In this document: piece after piece, positions 48,269 through 56,688 of the stretch | How the letters are laid out: each line of letters begins with the position of its first letter | Position numbering within the stretch: the first letter of the stretch is position 1 | Source: Flavihumibacter petaseus NBRC 106054 | Lineage (GTDB): Bacteria; Bacteroidota; Bacteroidia; Chitinophagales; Chitinophagaceae | Direction: 5' to 3' | NCBI RefSeq assembly: GCF_000974785.1 | Contig: NZ_BBWV01000001.1 | Location: 186,001 to 250,000, forward strand | Length of the DNA stretch: 64,000 nt | Notes under the pieces: generated by a model | What the model was told of the DNA's origin: nothing | Database searches by the model: none | The model's input: only the letters and a program-made list of their open reading frames with translations | Program-made: the position numbers and the translations under genes

Positions 48269-49599
48269 TCAGATTTGAGATTAATATTTTCATCACCTGG
48301 CTGATAGGGAACGAAGATGACCATCAGCGTCATCATTTCATCAGTCGTTTTCATATCGCCTCTTGAGAAAATGGTTTTCGGCGGACTATTCGGGTTGAAG
48401 GGGTTGTCTGCTGTGTTGTCATAGGTCCCTTCAATATGTATCACAGAGCCTTTGGGTATCCTCACAGGTTTTTCAAAGCGGTAAACTTCCTGCCAGCGGA
48501 AATCCCAGTCAGGGATGTTTACGAGCCTCACGGTGTCTTTCGCCGGGGTGATCGCGTAGGCTTTAAATACTTTTCCGATAAGATGCATATGGGGCCAAAC
48601 GTAGAGCAGGGATTGGTCTTCGTTCGGGTTACTGACATCCAGGGTAAAGGTTTGTTTTTCGTTGGCCTTGATGTAAAAGATCGGATCGATCTGACCTTCG
48701 CCGATACCGCCGGAACCAAAGCTGACCACTTTGACAGGCCGTTTCACTTTAGTTTTCTTAAAGAAAAGGTTTACTCCACCGCGGAAGGTTTCGTTTTCCG
48801 GAATGGGGCTGAAATGCACGGTCATCAGGATGACGCCGCGCTTGGGCATTACCCAGCCGAAGTCGCCGGGATATGATTCATACCGGGCACCGGGAATCCA
48901 GCCACCGTAATACGTGATCGTCTTACGATATGGCTGATACTGATCAAATAGACGGCGGTTGCCGTCGGTGAGGTTAACAAGGGGTACGGATTTGCTCATG
49001 TCGATGCTTTCATCCAGTACGGGGTGGATGGCATAATTCACATGATGCACCAGTTTTTTATTGTTGGCGATGAACTCAATGGCCTCCACATTGAAAGAAT
49101 CCTTGAGTTCAAAGGGAAGTTTGAAGATTACGTACTGTTCATAATTGCCGCCGGAGATGACAAAGCTGTCAGACATCTGCAGGACCATATCCGGTTTCCT
49201 GGGATAGGTAGTTCCGGTCACAATATTTTGCTCGGGAGCAGGCGTCCCTGACTTGCGTTTGCCGGCGGGTGCTTTGGCATCCACCCACTGAACGATTTTC
49301 TGAATGTCTTTATCGGAGAGGGACCTGTCATTGGCGAAGTGCACGTAGCTGTTATCCGCTTTCCAGGGTGGCATAAAACGCGATTGTACAACATCGCGGA
49401 TAAAGCTGGCTCTTTTGGCAACGTCCTGGTAGGTGAGCAGTGAAAAGGGACCGGCTTCCCCGGGCTTGTGGCAGGGCGCGCAGTTGGCCATGATGATGGG
49501 TTCGATATCGTCGTAATAGGTTGGCGTCTGGGTGTATGCAACCGCACAAAGGAACAGACTGCCAAAGAGCGTAATTAGTTTGGAATGCAGCGTCTTCAT
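48265..49599 (-). CDS. cytochrome c - copper type II monooxygenase-like fusion, periplasmic
   Basis: The 444-residue protein has a signal peptide and then a haem-c site CAPCH (Cys40, Cys43, His44) in the motif CAPCHKPGEAGPFSLLTYQD with MPPW at 76-79. The C-terminal part carries the ligand set of peptidylglycine/dopamine-type copper monooxygenases: His185-His186 (LVHHVNYAIHP), His262 (TVHFSP), His337-x-His339 (WPHMHLIGK) and Met422/423 (TTDEMMTL). These would bind the electron-transfer and catalytic coppers. Hydroxylation of an unknown substrate with haem-delivered electrons is inferred. It starts 6 bp after the redoxin gene and overlaps the FG-GAP gene by 4 bp. Confidence 0.85.
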   Translation of the reverse strand: MKTLHSKLITLFGSLFLCAVAYTQTPTYYDDIEPIIMANCAPCHKPGEAGPFSLLTYQDVAKRASFIRDVVQSRFMPPWKADNSYVHFANDRSLSDKDIQKIVQWVDAKAPAGKRKSGTPAPEQNIVTGTTYPRKPDMVLQMSDSFVISGGNYEQYVIFKLPFELKDSFNVEAIEFIANNKKLVHHVNYAIHPVLDESIDMSKSVPLVNLTDGNRRLFDQYQPYRKTITYYGGWIPGARYESYPGDFGWVMPKRGVILMTVHFSPIPENETFRGGVNLFFKKTKVKRPVKVVSFGSGGIGEGQIDPIFYIKANEKQTFTLDVSNPNEDQSLLYVWPHMHLIGKVFKAYAITPAKDTVRLVNIPDWDFRWQEVYRFEKPVRIPKGSVIHIEGTYDNTADNPFNPNSPPKTIFSRGDMKTTDEMMTLMVIFVPYQPGDENINLKSE

Positions 49600-49605
49600 C
49601 TTGGT

Positions 49606-50184
49606 CTAGAATTCATTGATCAGGCAACCTTTGGGAGCGGTTTGTTTCACCTGGATCGGTTGATGGGTGATATATTGGTCAATTGCTGTTTTGAGGTATT
49701 CATTTTCCGGGCGGAGTTTTTTTCTGCCCAGCGTTACAACCCAATCATCGATTGCTCCCCGGTAAAGGCTCCAGCCGTCGGGGTCAAGCAGTATCGCTTC
49801 GGGAGTAACAGTAGCTTTAAGATAGGATGACAGTTTGAATTTCGGATCGATCACTACCGGAAAATCGATGTGGTATTTGGTCATGTAGCCTATTATTTCC
49901 TCGTCGGAATAAGCGGCGCCGGGAATAATGCCGATCATCTGCACGCGGGAGGAGTAAGCGTCATTGATTTTTTGCAGGACCACCCCATAATTTTTGCAAA
50001 GGGGACAATCGGGGGAGAGAAAAAGGAATGCGACAGCTTTATGGTCCTGAAAAAGCGTTTTACCTGTGCCTCCGGCAACGATGCGCAGCTTCATCTGCTG
50101 CATGACCCGGAAACTAAAAGTCTCCTGGGCGCTGGCAGCAAGCGCGCAGCTAAAAATCAGAACAAGCAGGCAGTATCGCAACAT
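49606..50184 (-). CDS. exported redoxin/thioredoxin-fold protein
   Basis: This 192-residue AhpC/TSA-redoxin type protein has a signal peptide (YCLLVLIFSCALAASAQ). The active site is SPDCPLCKNY (Cys60, Cys63), with cis-Pro region TVTPEAILLD and YRGAIDD. Its C-terminus ends in GCLINEF. That ending and the RGxIDD element resemble redoxins found beside haem-c/copper-monooxygenase genes in other phyla. It could maintain thiols or deliver copper or electrons to its downstream partner. It begins the coupled four-gene set, just past a strong terminator. Confidence 0.85.
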   Translation of the reverse strand: MLRYCLLVLIFSCALAASAQETFSFRVMQQMKLRIVAGGTGKTLFQDHKAVAFLFLSPDCPLCKNYGVVLQKINDAYSSRVQMIGIIPGAAYSDEEIIGYMTKYHIDFPVVIDPKFKLSSYLKATVTPEAILLDPDGWSLYRGAIDDWVVTLGRKKLRPENEYLKTAIDQYITHQPIQVKQTAPKGCLINEF

Positions 50185-50199
50185 GGTACAATTTAAGAA

Positions 50200-50228
50200 T
50201 AAAACCCCGGCAGGGGCCCGGGGTTTTA
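50200..50228 (-). terminator. strong hairpin between susD-like gene and the redoxin operon
   Basis: An 11-bp stem TAAAACCCCGG/CCGGGGTTTTA encloses a 7-nt loop. On the minus strand it reads into GGGGTTTTATTCTT. It lies 20 bp after the SusD-like stop and 15 bp before the redoxin start, so it should end or strongly reduce read-through from susCD. Confidence 0.85.
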
Positions 50229-50248
50229 TATCGTCACGAGAGAATCAA

Positions 50249-51847
50249 TTAGGGTTTATCCCACCAAACACGGCCGAAGGCGTCGCTTGGTGTCTGCCCA
50301 AAGTTTGGATCCTGAGCCATTTCTGAATATGCCGCTGCCTGATTTTCATACAGAAGGCTTGTGGTTGGCAAAATCTGAAGGGAAGCTCTTCTGGCCAGTG
50401 GCAGGACTGCTCCGTTGCTCTTTAATACCGTCCAGGGCAATACAGATGTAGAATTGGGGAAACCTGTCCGCTTCCACCATGCCCAGCCTTCAAATGGATT
50501 CCGGAAGAAATCCAGATAAGCTTGTACGGCGATCAGTTCGGTTGCTTTGGCTGCATCAAACTTAACGTCAGCTTTGGCGTAATAAGCGTCCTTTTCACCT
50601 TCGGTTACTGGCACATAATCGGGAACCTCTGCCAGCCTGGCTTGCTGATTGTAAAGATCAATTGATGCATACACGCCATTCTTGTACCAGGTTTCAGCAT
50701 CTGATCCTGCGATATTACGGGCAGCCAGATCTGCACGGATAAAGCAATATTCTGCATAGGTCAACAAGGGATAAAATCCGGTACCCTTTCCAGGATCGCC
50801 ACCGTTATACGCATAGTTTGGTGTAAACATGCGGTGTTGCAATTGGGACAGTGTGTCCGGCGTAGAATACAGTGGACGGTTAGCTGCAAGTTGTGCATCG
50901 TCTGGGCTGGTAAAACTTCCTACATATTCGCCGTCTTTGTTGGTGCGGTAGAACATGCGGAGACGTGGATCTTCATTTTCTTTCATGAACTCCAGCACCG
51001 GACGGCCTGCTGCAAATCCAGTGGGATTGAAGTTGCCACCGGCATCAGCGAAAGTGGGCCCAACTTTTAACATCCATGAATCTGCTATTGACTCCATTTG
51101 CATCGGATCAGCCAGCACCTCGTTCGCAATAGTGGTCAGGGTGCCTGGATCAGCTTTCATCAACCTCAGTGCAATTTTTAACCGAAGCGCGTTTCCGGTA
51201 CGAATCCACCGGGTTACGTCACCGCCAAAAAATGGATCATTCCTACCCAAAGCAACCTGATCACCCGCGTTAGCCTCCAACGCTGCTACTGCACCCTTGA
51301 TAAGGGCATCAGCCTGGGAAAAGATCGCTTGCTGGTCATCATAAACCGGGGTAAGCGTTCCACCGTAACGGGCCTGGAAGGCCTCGCTAAAGGGTATGCT
51401 GCCATTGATGTCGCTCACGTAAAAACCATAATAAGCAAACAAGATTTCGCTGATCGCCTTAATATTCGTATAGGAAGCTTTTTGATCTTCAGGCAGGCTC
51501 TCGATTATTTTGAGAGCATCGACAACTGCATAACCTACATCACCAAAAAATCGTCCATAACGATAGTTGAACTGCGCTCCCGGTTCTGTAAAACCGGATC
51601 CGTTTCCAGCGGCTTCTGTAGTATACTGTAGCCAACCATTAAGCCTGCGATAAACATCATAATAGTACTCAAAATCATTGACCACACTGGTAGAAGCTCG
51701 CAGGAACTGGTCTTCGGGTTTTAGTTCGTAAATAGTTGTCGGAGAAATGTTCTCTTCTACGAACGCTTCTTTTTTACAGGAAGCTGCTATAAACGTTATT
51801 GCAGCGCCTAGTAAAAAATACTTATATAGTTTATTAGCTCGTTTCAT
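50249..51847 (-). CDS. SusD/RagB-like outer-membrane lipoprotein (SusD-like_2 type)
   Basis: The 532-residue protein carries a lipoprotein signal ending ITFIAASC (lipid Cys about 24). It has helical TPR-like SusD architecture, with NGWLQY, RIRTGNALRLKIALRLMK-type (WIRTGNALRLKIALRL) and PFEGWAWWKRTGFP segments. These resemble the SusD-like_2 group. It would sit on the outer face and cap the TonB-dependent SusC-type channel encoded 24 bp upstream, delivering substrate. No glycosidase genes are nearby, so the cargo need not be a glycan. Confidence 0.88.
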   Translation of the reverse strand: MKRANKLYKYFLLGAAITFIAASCKKEAFVEENISPTTIYELKPEDQFLRASTSVVNDFEYYYDVYRRLNGWLQYTTEAAGNGSGFTEPGAQFNYRYGRFFGDVGYAVVDALKIIESLPEDQKASYTNIKAISEILFAYYGFYVSDINGSIPFSEAFQARYGGTLTPVYDDQQAIFSQADALIKGAVAALEANAGDQVALGRNDPFFGGDVTRWIRTGNALRLKIALRLMKADPGTLTTIANEVLADPMQMESIADSWMLKVGPTFADAGGNFNPTGFAAGRPVLEFMKENEDPRLRMFYRTNKDGEYVGSFTSPDDAQLAANRPLYSTPDTLSQLQHRMFTPNYAYNGGDPGKGTGFYPLLTYAEYCFIRADLAARNIAGSDAETWYKNGVYASIDLYNQQARLAEVPDYVPVTEGEKDAYYAKADVKFDAAKATELIAVQAYLDFFRNPFEGWAWWKRTGFPNSTSVLPWTVLKSNGAVLPLARRASLQILPTTSLLYENQAAAYSEMAQDPNFGQTPSDAFGRVWWDKP

Positions 51848-51871
51848 TTCTTCAAAAATTTGATATTATTA

Positions 51872-54800
51872 TTAGAACGCTGCATTAACGTTAAATCCGA
51901 GGCTTCTTACGAAAGGATATCCGCCGTATTCAGCAAATGCCGCTGAGCGGTTGCTGTAGATACTTTCTGGGTTAACGCCACCTTCTGTAGTACGGTACAA
52001 ATAAGTCAGGTTTCTTCCCACGAGGGATACCCGCAGGTTATTACATTTGATTTTGTTGATCATTCTGGCTGGAAAGCTGTATCCGATGGACACTTCGCGT
52101 AAAGCAACCCAGGAATTCTCGAAGATGGAATACTCGCGGATACCAGATGACCACTGAGACAGGTTCTCGTAGTAGTGATACGCCGGAATGGCTTTCAGCA
52201 ATCCCTGATCATAAGCCTCTTTATAGGTCATACCACCCAGGTCAACCGTTTGGCCAGCTGAATTGGTCGCTGTAATTCCATCCTTCATAACACCTTCCGG
52301 AATAATTCCGTCATGACGAACCACACCATTGGCATCTGTATAAGTAACACCGCCAGAAGCTTCGTCACGGCCAAAGAGTGAATTGGCGAATGAGCCGTTA
52401 GCTGAACCGTATTGGTGTGTGGCTGACGCCATCAGGCCACCAATCTTCGCATCGATCTGAACATTCAGGAAGAAATTCTTATAATTAACGGTTTGTGTTG
52501 TTCCTGCAAGGAAATCTTCCAGGATGTTTCCGAGTATCCGTTTGGATTGGTCATAATCCTGTGAGCGCATATAAGTATAGTAACCACCGGTACCGGAACT
52601 GGATGTTCCGATCACTTTCTGACCATTAGAGGGGTGATCGATGGGTTTGCCATCAGCATCCTTTTTCTGATAATAAGCATACCCAAATCCGGTTTCAACA
52701 TCCCCCCAGCCACCACCTGCTACGGCTTTGGCTACAACGTCTGCACCAAAGGCAAGTTCGAGATCAATTGAAGGAACACCAGGTGCAATCTCGATGATCT
52801 TGTTACGGTTACGGGTGAAGGTGAAGTTTGCATTCCAGGTCAGATCTTTCGTCCGCACCGGAACTGTAGTCAACAAGATTTCTATACCCGTGTTTTCTAC
52901 GTTTCCGCCATTAACCAGCCGTTTAGTGATTCCACTTTCACTGGGAGTATTCAGTTCGAAGATTTGGTTATAGGTGTTTTTCTTGTACCAGGCGAAGTCA
53001 ATACCCAGGCGATTGCTGAAAAAACGGAGGTCTGCGCCAATCTCAATTTCACGGGTCAGCTGATTTTTCAGATCCTGGTTACCAAGTGTTGAACCATTCC
53101 AGCCGTAAACTGACTGATTGCCAGTTGTGCTGTTAAAAGTTCCCACCAGTCCATAGTAACCTGTATTATTTGTAACCTGCGGATCGGCATCCAGACCAGT
53201 CCATGAAAGGGCACCTCTTAATTTACCATAAGATAGCGCTTGGAAATTCTTAACTGCCGGTAATTCGGTGAAAATCCAGGCCAAGCCAACACTTGGATAG
53301 AAGTAAGTATAATTACCGTGTCCGTCAGCATAGGTCAAAGTTGAAGACCAGTCGTTGCGACCACTCACGCTGAGTGTAAGCATATTTCTCCAGCTAACAT
53401 CACCATACAGATAAAGGGCGTCTGTTCTTTTCGCGGTTTTTGTAGGGTATGCATCCGTGGTAGCAGGATTAACAGAATTGCTGATGGAAAACTGGCCTGG
53501 AATTTTCAAACCACCATCAGTTTGGGCATTATTATAGAATCCGCCAACATTCTGATAAGTTTCACCACCCAGGGAGAAAGTTGTGGAGAAATCATCAGTA
53601 AGTTGCTTGTTACCATTAAGCAAGGCCTGTATCCTGAATGTCTGATAATCTGAACTTGTCAACTGGTAATTGCCTCCGGTGAAGCCAACACCATTACCAA
53701 GGAATTTCCGCTCATAGTTGTCAGCATAATAATTGGTGTTCGCGCGTACCAATACATCGAGCCAGGAGTTCAACTTAACAGAAAGATCCACGTTGGCAAG
53801 CAAATTGGTCTCTGTCTTTTCGCGATTGTCTTCATTAAGAGTGAAAAACAAGCTACCCAAACGGTATGGGTCATTGATATCAGGATCAACACTGCTTAAT
53901 GCACCGCCTGCAGGATTCGTGTAATGGCTATTATAGTACATTATGTCAACATGCCGTGGCATATAATAAGTAAAAGCGAACAGCGGGTTGTTCCGGCTAC
54001 CCTGACGAATGGGATTATAAGACTTCGTGTTCACATAGTTAACACTGGCATCGATATTTACTGCATTGGATATCTTGTGAGTGGCCCTGAACGTGAAGCT
54101 GTTCCGTTTCATATCGTTGTTGGGCATGATGCTATTGGTGTACAGATTACTGTAAGAAAAACGAAACGTTGTACGTTCATTTCCACCTTCTACTGCAACA
54201 TTGGTATTGATAAACTTACCAGTCTGAAAATAATCCAGCGGGTCGTTGGCTTCCCATTTGATCATGCGGCCATCAAGTTCTTTCACGGTACGGCCATCAA
54301 ACTTGGGACCAAAGGAATAACCGCCCACATTGATATTTGAAATCGGATCAACTATCTCAACACCATTGGCATCTTTTTCGAAAGTAGGGTAAATACCACC
54401 ACCATATTCGTTTTGCAGATCAAGGAACTTGTAAGCATTATCATACATCTCAGAATGTGAAACATTGAGACCAAGGCCCTTACGTGCACGTCCTTTTTTG
54501 GTAGTGATCAGCAGTACACCATTCTGGGCTTTTGAACCATACAAAGCACTCGCTGATGCACCTTTCAATACAGAAACACTTTCGAAATCATCAGAGTTCA
54601 GGTTTTTCATGATGTTTCCGAAATCCGGGTTTTCACCCCAGGAATCGTTTCCGGTAGTTCCAGGCTCGATAAGGATACCATCCATTACGATCAACGGAGT
54701 GTTGTTGTTTCCGGTGATAGACGTGTTACCACGGATACGAATCCGGGAACTGGATTGTGGACCACTCGCTCCCTGTTGAATGCTCACACCGGCAACTTTA

Positions 54801-55240
54801 CCCTGTAAAGCATTCAATACGTTGGCATTGTTTGCACGAACGATCTCGTCACCTTTGATCTCCGTCACAGAAGATGCCAGCTTCCTGGTTTGTTTCCGGG
54901 TACCGAATCCGGTTACTACTACTTCATCAAGATCTTTGGCGTTGGATGCCATTACGATCGGCAGTTCAGATCTGCCTGAAGTAGAAATCTCCTGTGATTT
55001 GAAACCTACACCACTGAATACGAGTGTAGCATCTTTGTCGAGGGTGATCAGGTAGTTACCGGAGTTATCGGTAACGCCACCAGTTCTGGTTCCTTTAATT
55101 ACAAAGGTCACTCCGCTGAGCGGATTGCCCTTATCGTCCCGGACGGTACCTGTAACCGTCTTCTTTTGCTGTGCGAAAACGTAAGCAGATGTTACGCTCA
55201 GCAACAACAGTAGCAGCATTCGAACAGTCGTTCTTTTCAT
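51872..55240 (-). CDS. SusC/RagA-type TonB-dependent outer-membrane transporter
   Basis: The 1122-residue protein has a signal peptide (MLLLLLLSVTSAYVFAQ) and a carboxypeptidase-regulatory-like domain (VTGTVRDDKGNPLSGVTFVI). A plug domain follows with DEVVVTGFGTRKQ, GVSIQQGASGPQSSSRIRIR and SVLKGASASALYGSKAQNGV. The rest is a large barrel ending NAAF. It uses TonB energy to import the SusD-bound ligand. Its start lies 45 bp from the stop of the ROK gene upstream on the same strand, so the two could share a transcript. No sigma/anti-sigma pair or hybrid two-component regulator is present. Confidence 0.92.
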   Translation of the reverse strand: MKRTTVRMLLLLLLSVTSAYVFAQQKKTVTGTVRDDKGNPLSGVTFVIKGTRTGGVTDNSGNYLITLDKDATLVFSGVGFKSQEISTSGRSELPIVMASNAKDLDEVVVTGFGTRKQTRKLASSVTEIKGDEIVRANNANVLNALQGKVAGVSIQQGASGPQSSSRIRIRGNTSITGNNNTPLIVMDGILIEPGTTGNDSWGENPDFGNIMKNLNSDDFESVSVLKGASASALYGSKAQNGVLLITTKKGRARKGLGLNVSHSEMYDNAYKFLDLQNEYGGGIYPTFEKDANGVEIVDPISNINVGGYSFGPKFDGRTVKELDGRMIKWEANDPLDYFQTGKFINTNVAVEGGNERTTFRFSYSNLYTNSIMPNNDMKRNSFTFRATHKISNAVNIDASVNYVNTKSYNPIRQGSRNNPLFAFTYYMPRHVDIMYYNSHYTNPAGGALSSVDPDINDPYRLGSLFFTLNEDNREKTETNLLANVDLSVKLNSWLDVLVRANTNYYADNYERKFLGNGVGFTGGNYQLTSSDYQTFRIQALLNGNKQLTDDFSTTFSLGGETYQNVGGFYNNAQTDGGLKIPGQFSISNSVNPATTDAYPTKTAKRTDALYLYGDVSWRNMLTLSVSGRNDWSSTLTYADGHGNYTYFYPSVGLAWIFTELPAVKNFQALSYGKLRGALSWTGLDADPQVTNNTGYYGLVGTFNSTTGNQSVYGWNGSTLGNQDLKNQLTREIEIGADLRFFSNRLGIDFAWYKKNTYNQIFELNTPSESGITKRLVNGGNVENTGIEILLTTVPVRTKDLTWNANFTFTRNRNKIIEIAPGVPSIDLELAFGADVVAKAVAGGGWGDVETGFGYAYYQKKDADGKPIDHPSNGQKVIGTSSSGTGGYYTYMRSQDYDQSKRILGNILEDFLAGTTQTVNYKNFFLNVQIDAKIGGLMASATHQYGSANGSFANSLFGRDEASGGVTYTDANGVVRHDGIIPEGVMKDGITATNSAGQTVDLGGMTYKEAYDQGLLKAIPAYHYYENLSQWSSGIREYSIFENSWVALREVSIGYSFPARMINKIKCNNLRVSLVGRNLTYLYRTTEGGVNPESIYSNRSAAFAEYGGYPFVRSLGFNVNAAF

Positions 55241-55284
55241 TGCAGTTGTGTTTATGATATTTACTAATTCTACTTCCTTAGGGT

Positions 55285-56499
55285 TCAGATGAGTTCGATC
55301 CCGGTTCCTTTCGATTTCTTCTTTCTCCTATCCTTACCGAAATTTTCCATTACCAGTGCCGCCGCACCCAACAGTTCATCGCGCGCGCCAACAGTGGAAA
55401 TTTCAATTTCAGTGTGCTCTGCCAATCGGGGAATGCTGTGCTCGTTAATCGCCTGTTGAATCGGTGCGCGCCAGAGTTTTCCGGCGCTCGCACCACGGCC
55501 ACTCAAAATGATCAGTTCAGGGTTCAGGATATGGATCAATATGGCGAGACCGCGTCCGATATTGTAACCGATCTCAGAAATGATTTCTATGCAGAATTTG
55601 TCACCTTTCAGCGCCATTGAAACAATGGACTCATAGGCCTCTTCGGGATTCGTATCAGAAAGGTGGCGCAGGTTGGTGGTTTTTCCATTTCTGATACCTT
55701 CTTTAGCCTTTTCAATCAACACCAGTAAAGAGGCCTCAGTCTCGAGGCAGCCGGTTTTGCCGCAGCTGCAGAGCTTATTGCTCGTAAAAATGGGAATATG
55801 GCTGAACTCCCCGGCGAATCCATTATTGCCACGGAACAATTCCCCCTTGATGATAATGCCAAGTCCCACCCCCCAGCTCATATTGACCACCATCACATTT
55901 TTCCGCTTGCGGGCAGCCCCGAACCGGTACTCGGATAAGGCGACCAGGCTGGAATCGTTGTCAATATAAACGGGAAGGTTCAGCCGCTCCTCCAGGAATT
56001 CAGCAATACTGTGTTCGCCAGAGGGGATAAACGAATAATTGATGCCCTTCTCCACATCCACAAACCCGGGCATACCGATTCCTATACCGGCAATGGTTGC
56101 CCCATCAATATGATTTATCTTGATATAATCCTGGATAAGCGCTTCCAGCCCCGAGAGGGCTTCTGGGTTATCTGCCAGCCGGAGGTCATAACGGCGGACT
56201 GGCTTCACAAATTCATGCTCCATATTCATGAGGCCGATCTTCGTGAAAACCTGATCCATGGCCACTGTGAGCACGTAACGCACGTTTTTCTGGAGGGTAT
56301 ACAGCATGGGACGGCGTCCGCCGGTGCTGGGAGCATACCCCAACTCCATAACTTCTCCGTCACGGATCAGTTCGTTCAACAACTTCAGAACAACAGGCAA
56401 ACTCTTCGATAGCTTTTCACTCAAATCGGCACTCGACAGTTGCTTGTTGAAGTAAAGATGTTTCAGGATCCCTTTTTTCAGCAGACCGATTTTATCCAT
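55285..56499 (-). CDS. ROK family transcriptional regulator
   Basis: The 404-residue protein has an N-terminal winged-helix domain (residues 1-75: LSSADLSEKLSKSLPVVLKL and YAPSTGGRRP) followed by a ROK sugar-kinase-like domain. The latter has GIGIGMPGFVD, YIDNDSSLVALSEYRFG, the zinc-binding CSCGKTGCLE motif and GHGGASAG-equivalent LSGRGASAG. The HTH makes it a NagC/XylR-type regulator rather than a glucokinase. Its place directly upstream of the SusC gene suggests it senses a sugar-like ligand and controls the transport genes. Confidence 0.9.
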   Translation of the reverse strand: MDKIGLLKKGILKHLYFNKQLSSADLSEKLSKSLPVVLKLLNELIRDGEVMELGYAPSTGGRRPMLYTLQKNVRYVLTVAMDQVFTKIGLMNMEHEFVKPVRRYDLRLADNPEALSGLEALIQDYIKINHIDGATIAGIGIGMPGFVDVEKGINYSFIPSGEHSIAEFLEERLNLPVYIDNDSSLVALSEYRFGAARKRKNVMVVNMSWGVGLGIIIKGELFRGNNGFAGEFSHIPIFTSNKLCSCGKTGCLETEASLLVLIEKAKEGIRNGKTTNLRHLSDTNPEEAYESIVSMALKGDKFCIEIISEIGYNIGRGLAILIHILNPELIILSGRGASAGKLWRAPIQQAINEHSIPRLAEHTEIEISTVGARDELLGAAALVMENFGKDRRKKKSKGTGIELI

Positions 56500-56688
56500 A
56501 CTCAGCGCGTCTTGGTTGGCTTCTTTTTGAGAATGGTTGACAAGTTAAGAAGACTTTATTAAAATTTAACAAAAGTGTAATTAAAATTTCCGAAAGTTAT
56601 CTACTCAGGCATAATTAATTGTAAATGAATGCCCAATTTACGGGTAGCCATGATAAAGTTCGGGGGACTAATAAAATTGTCGGAAAGT

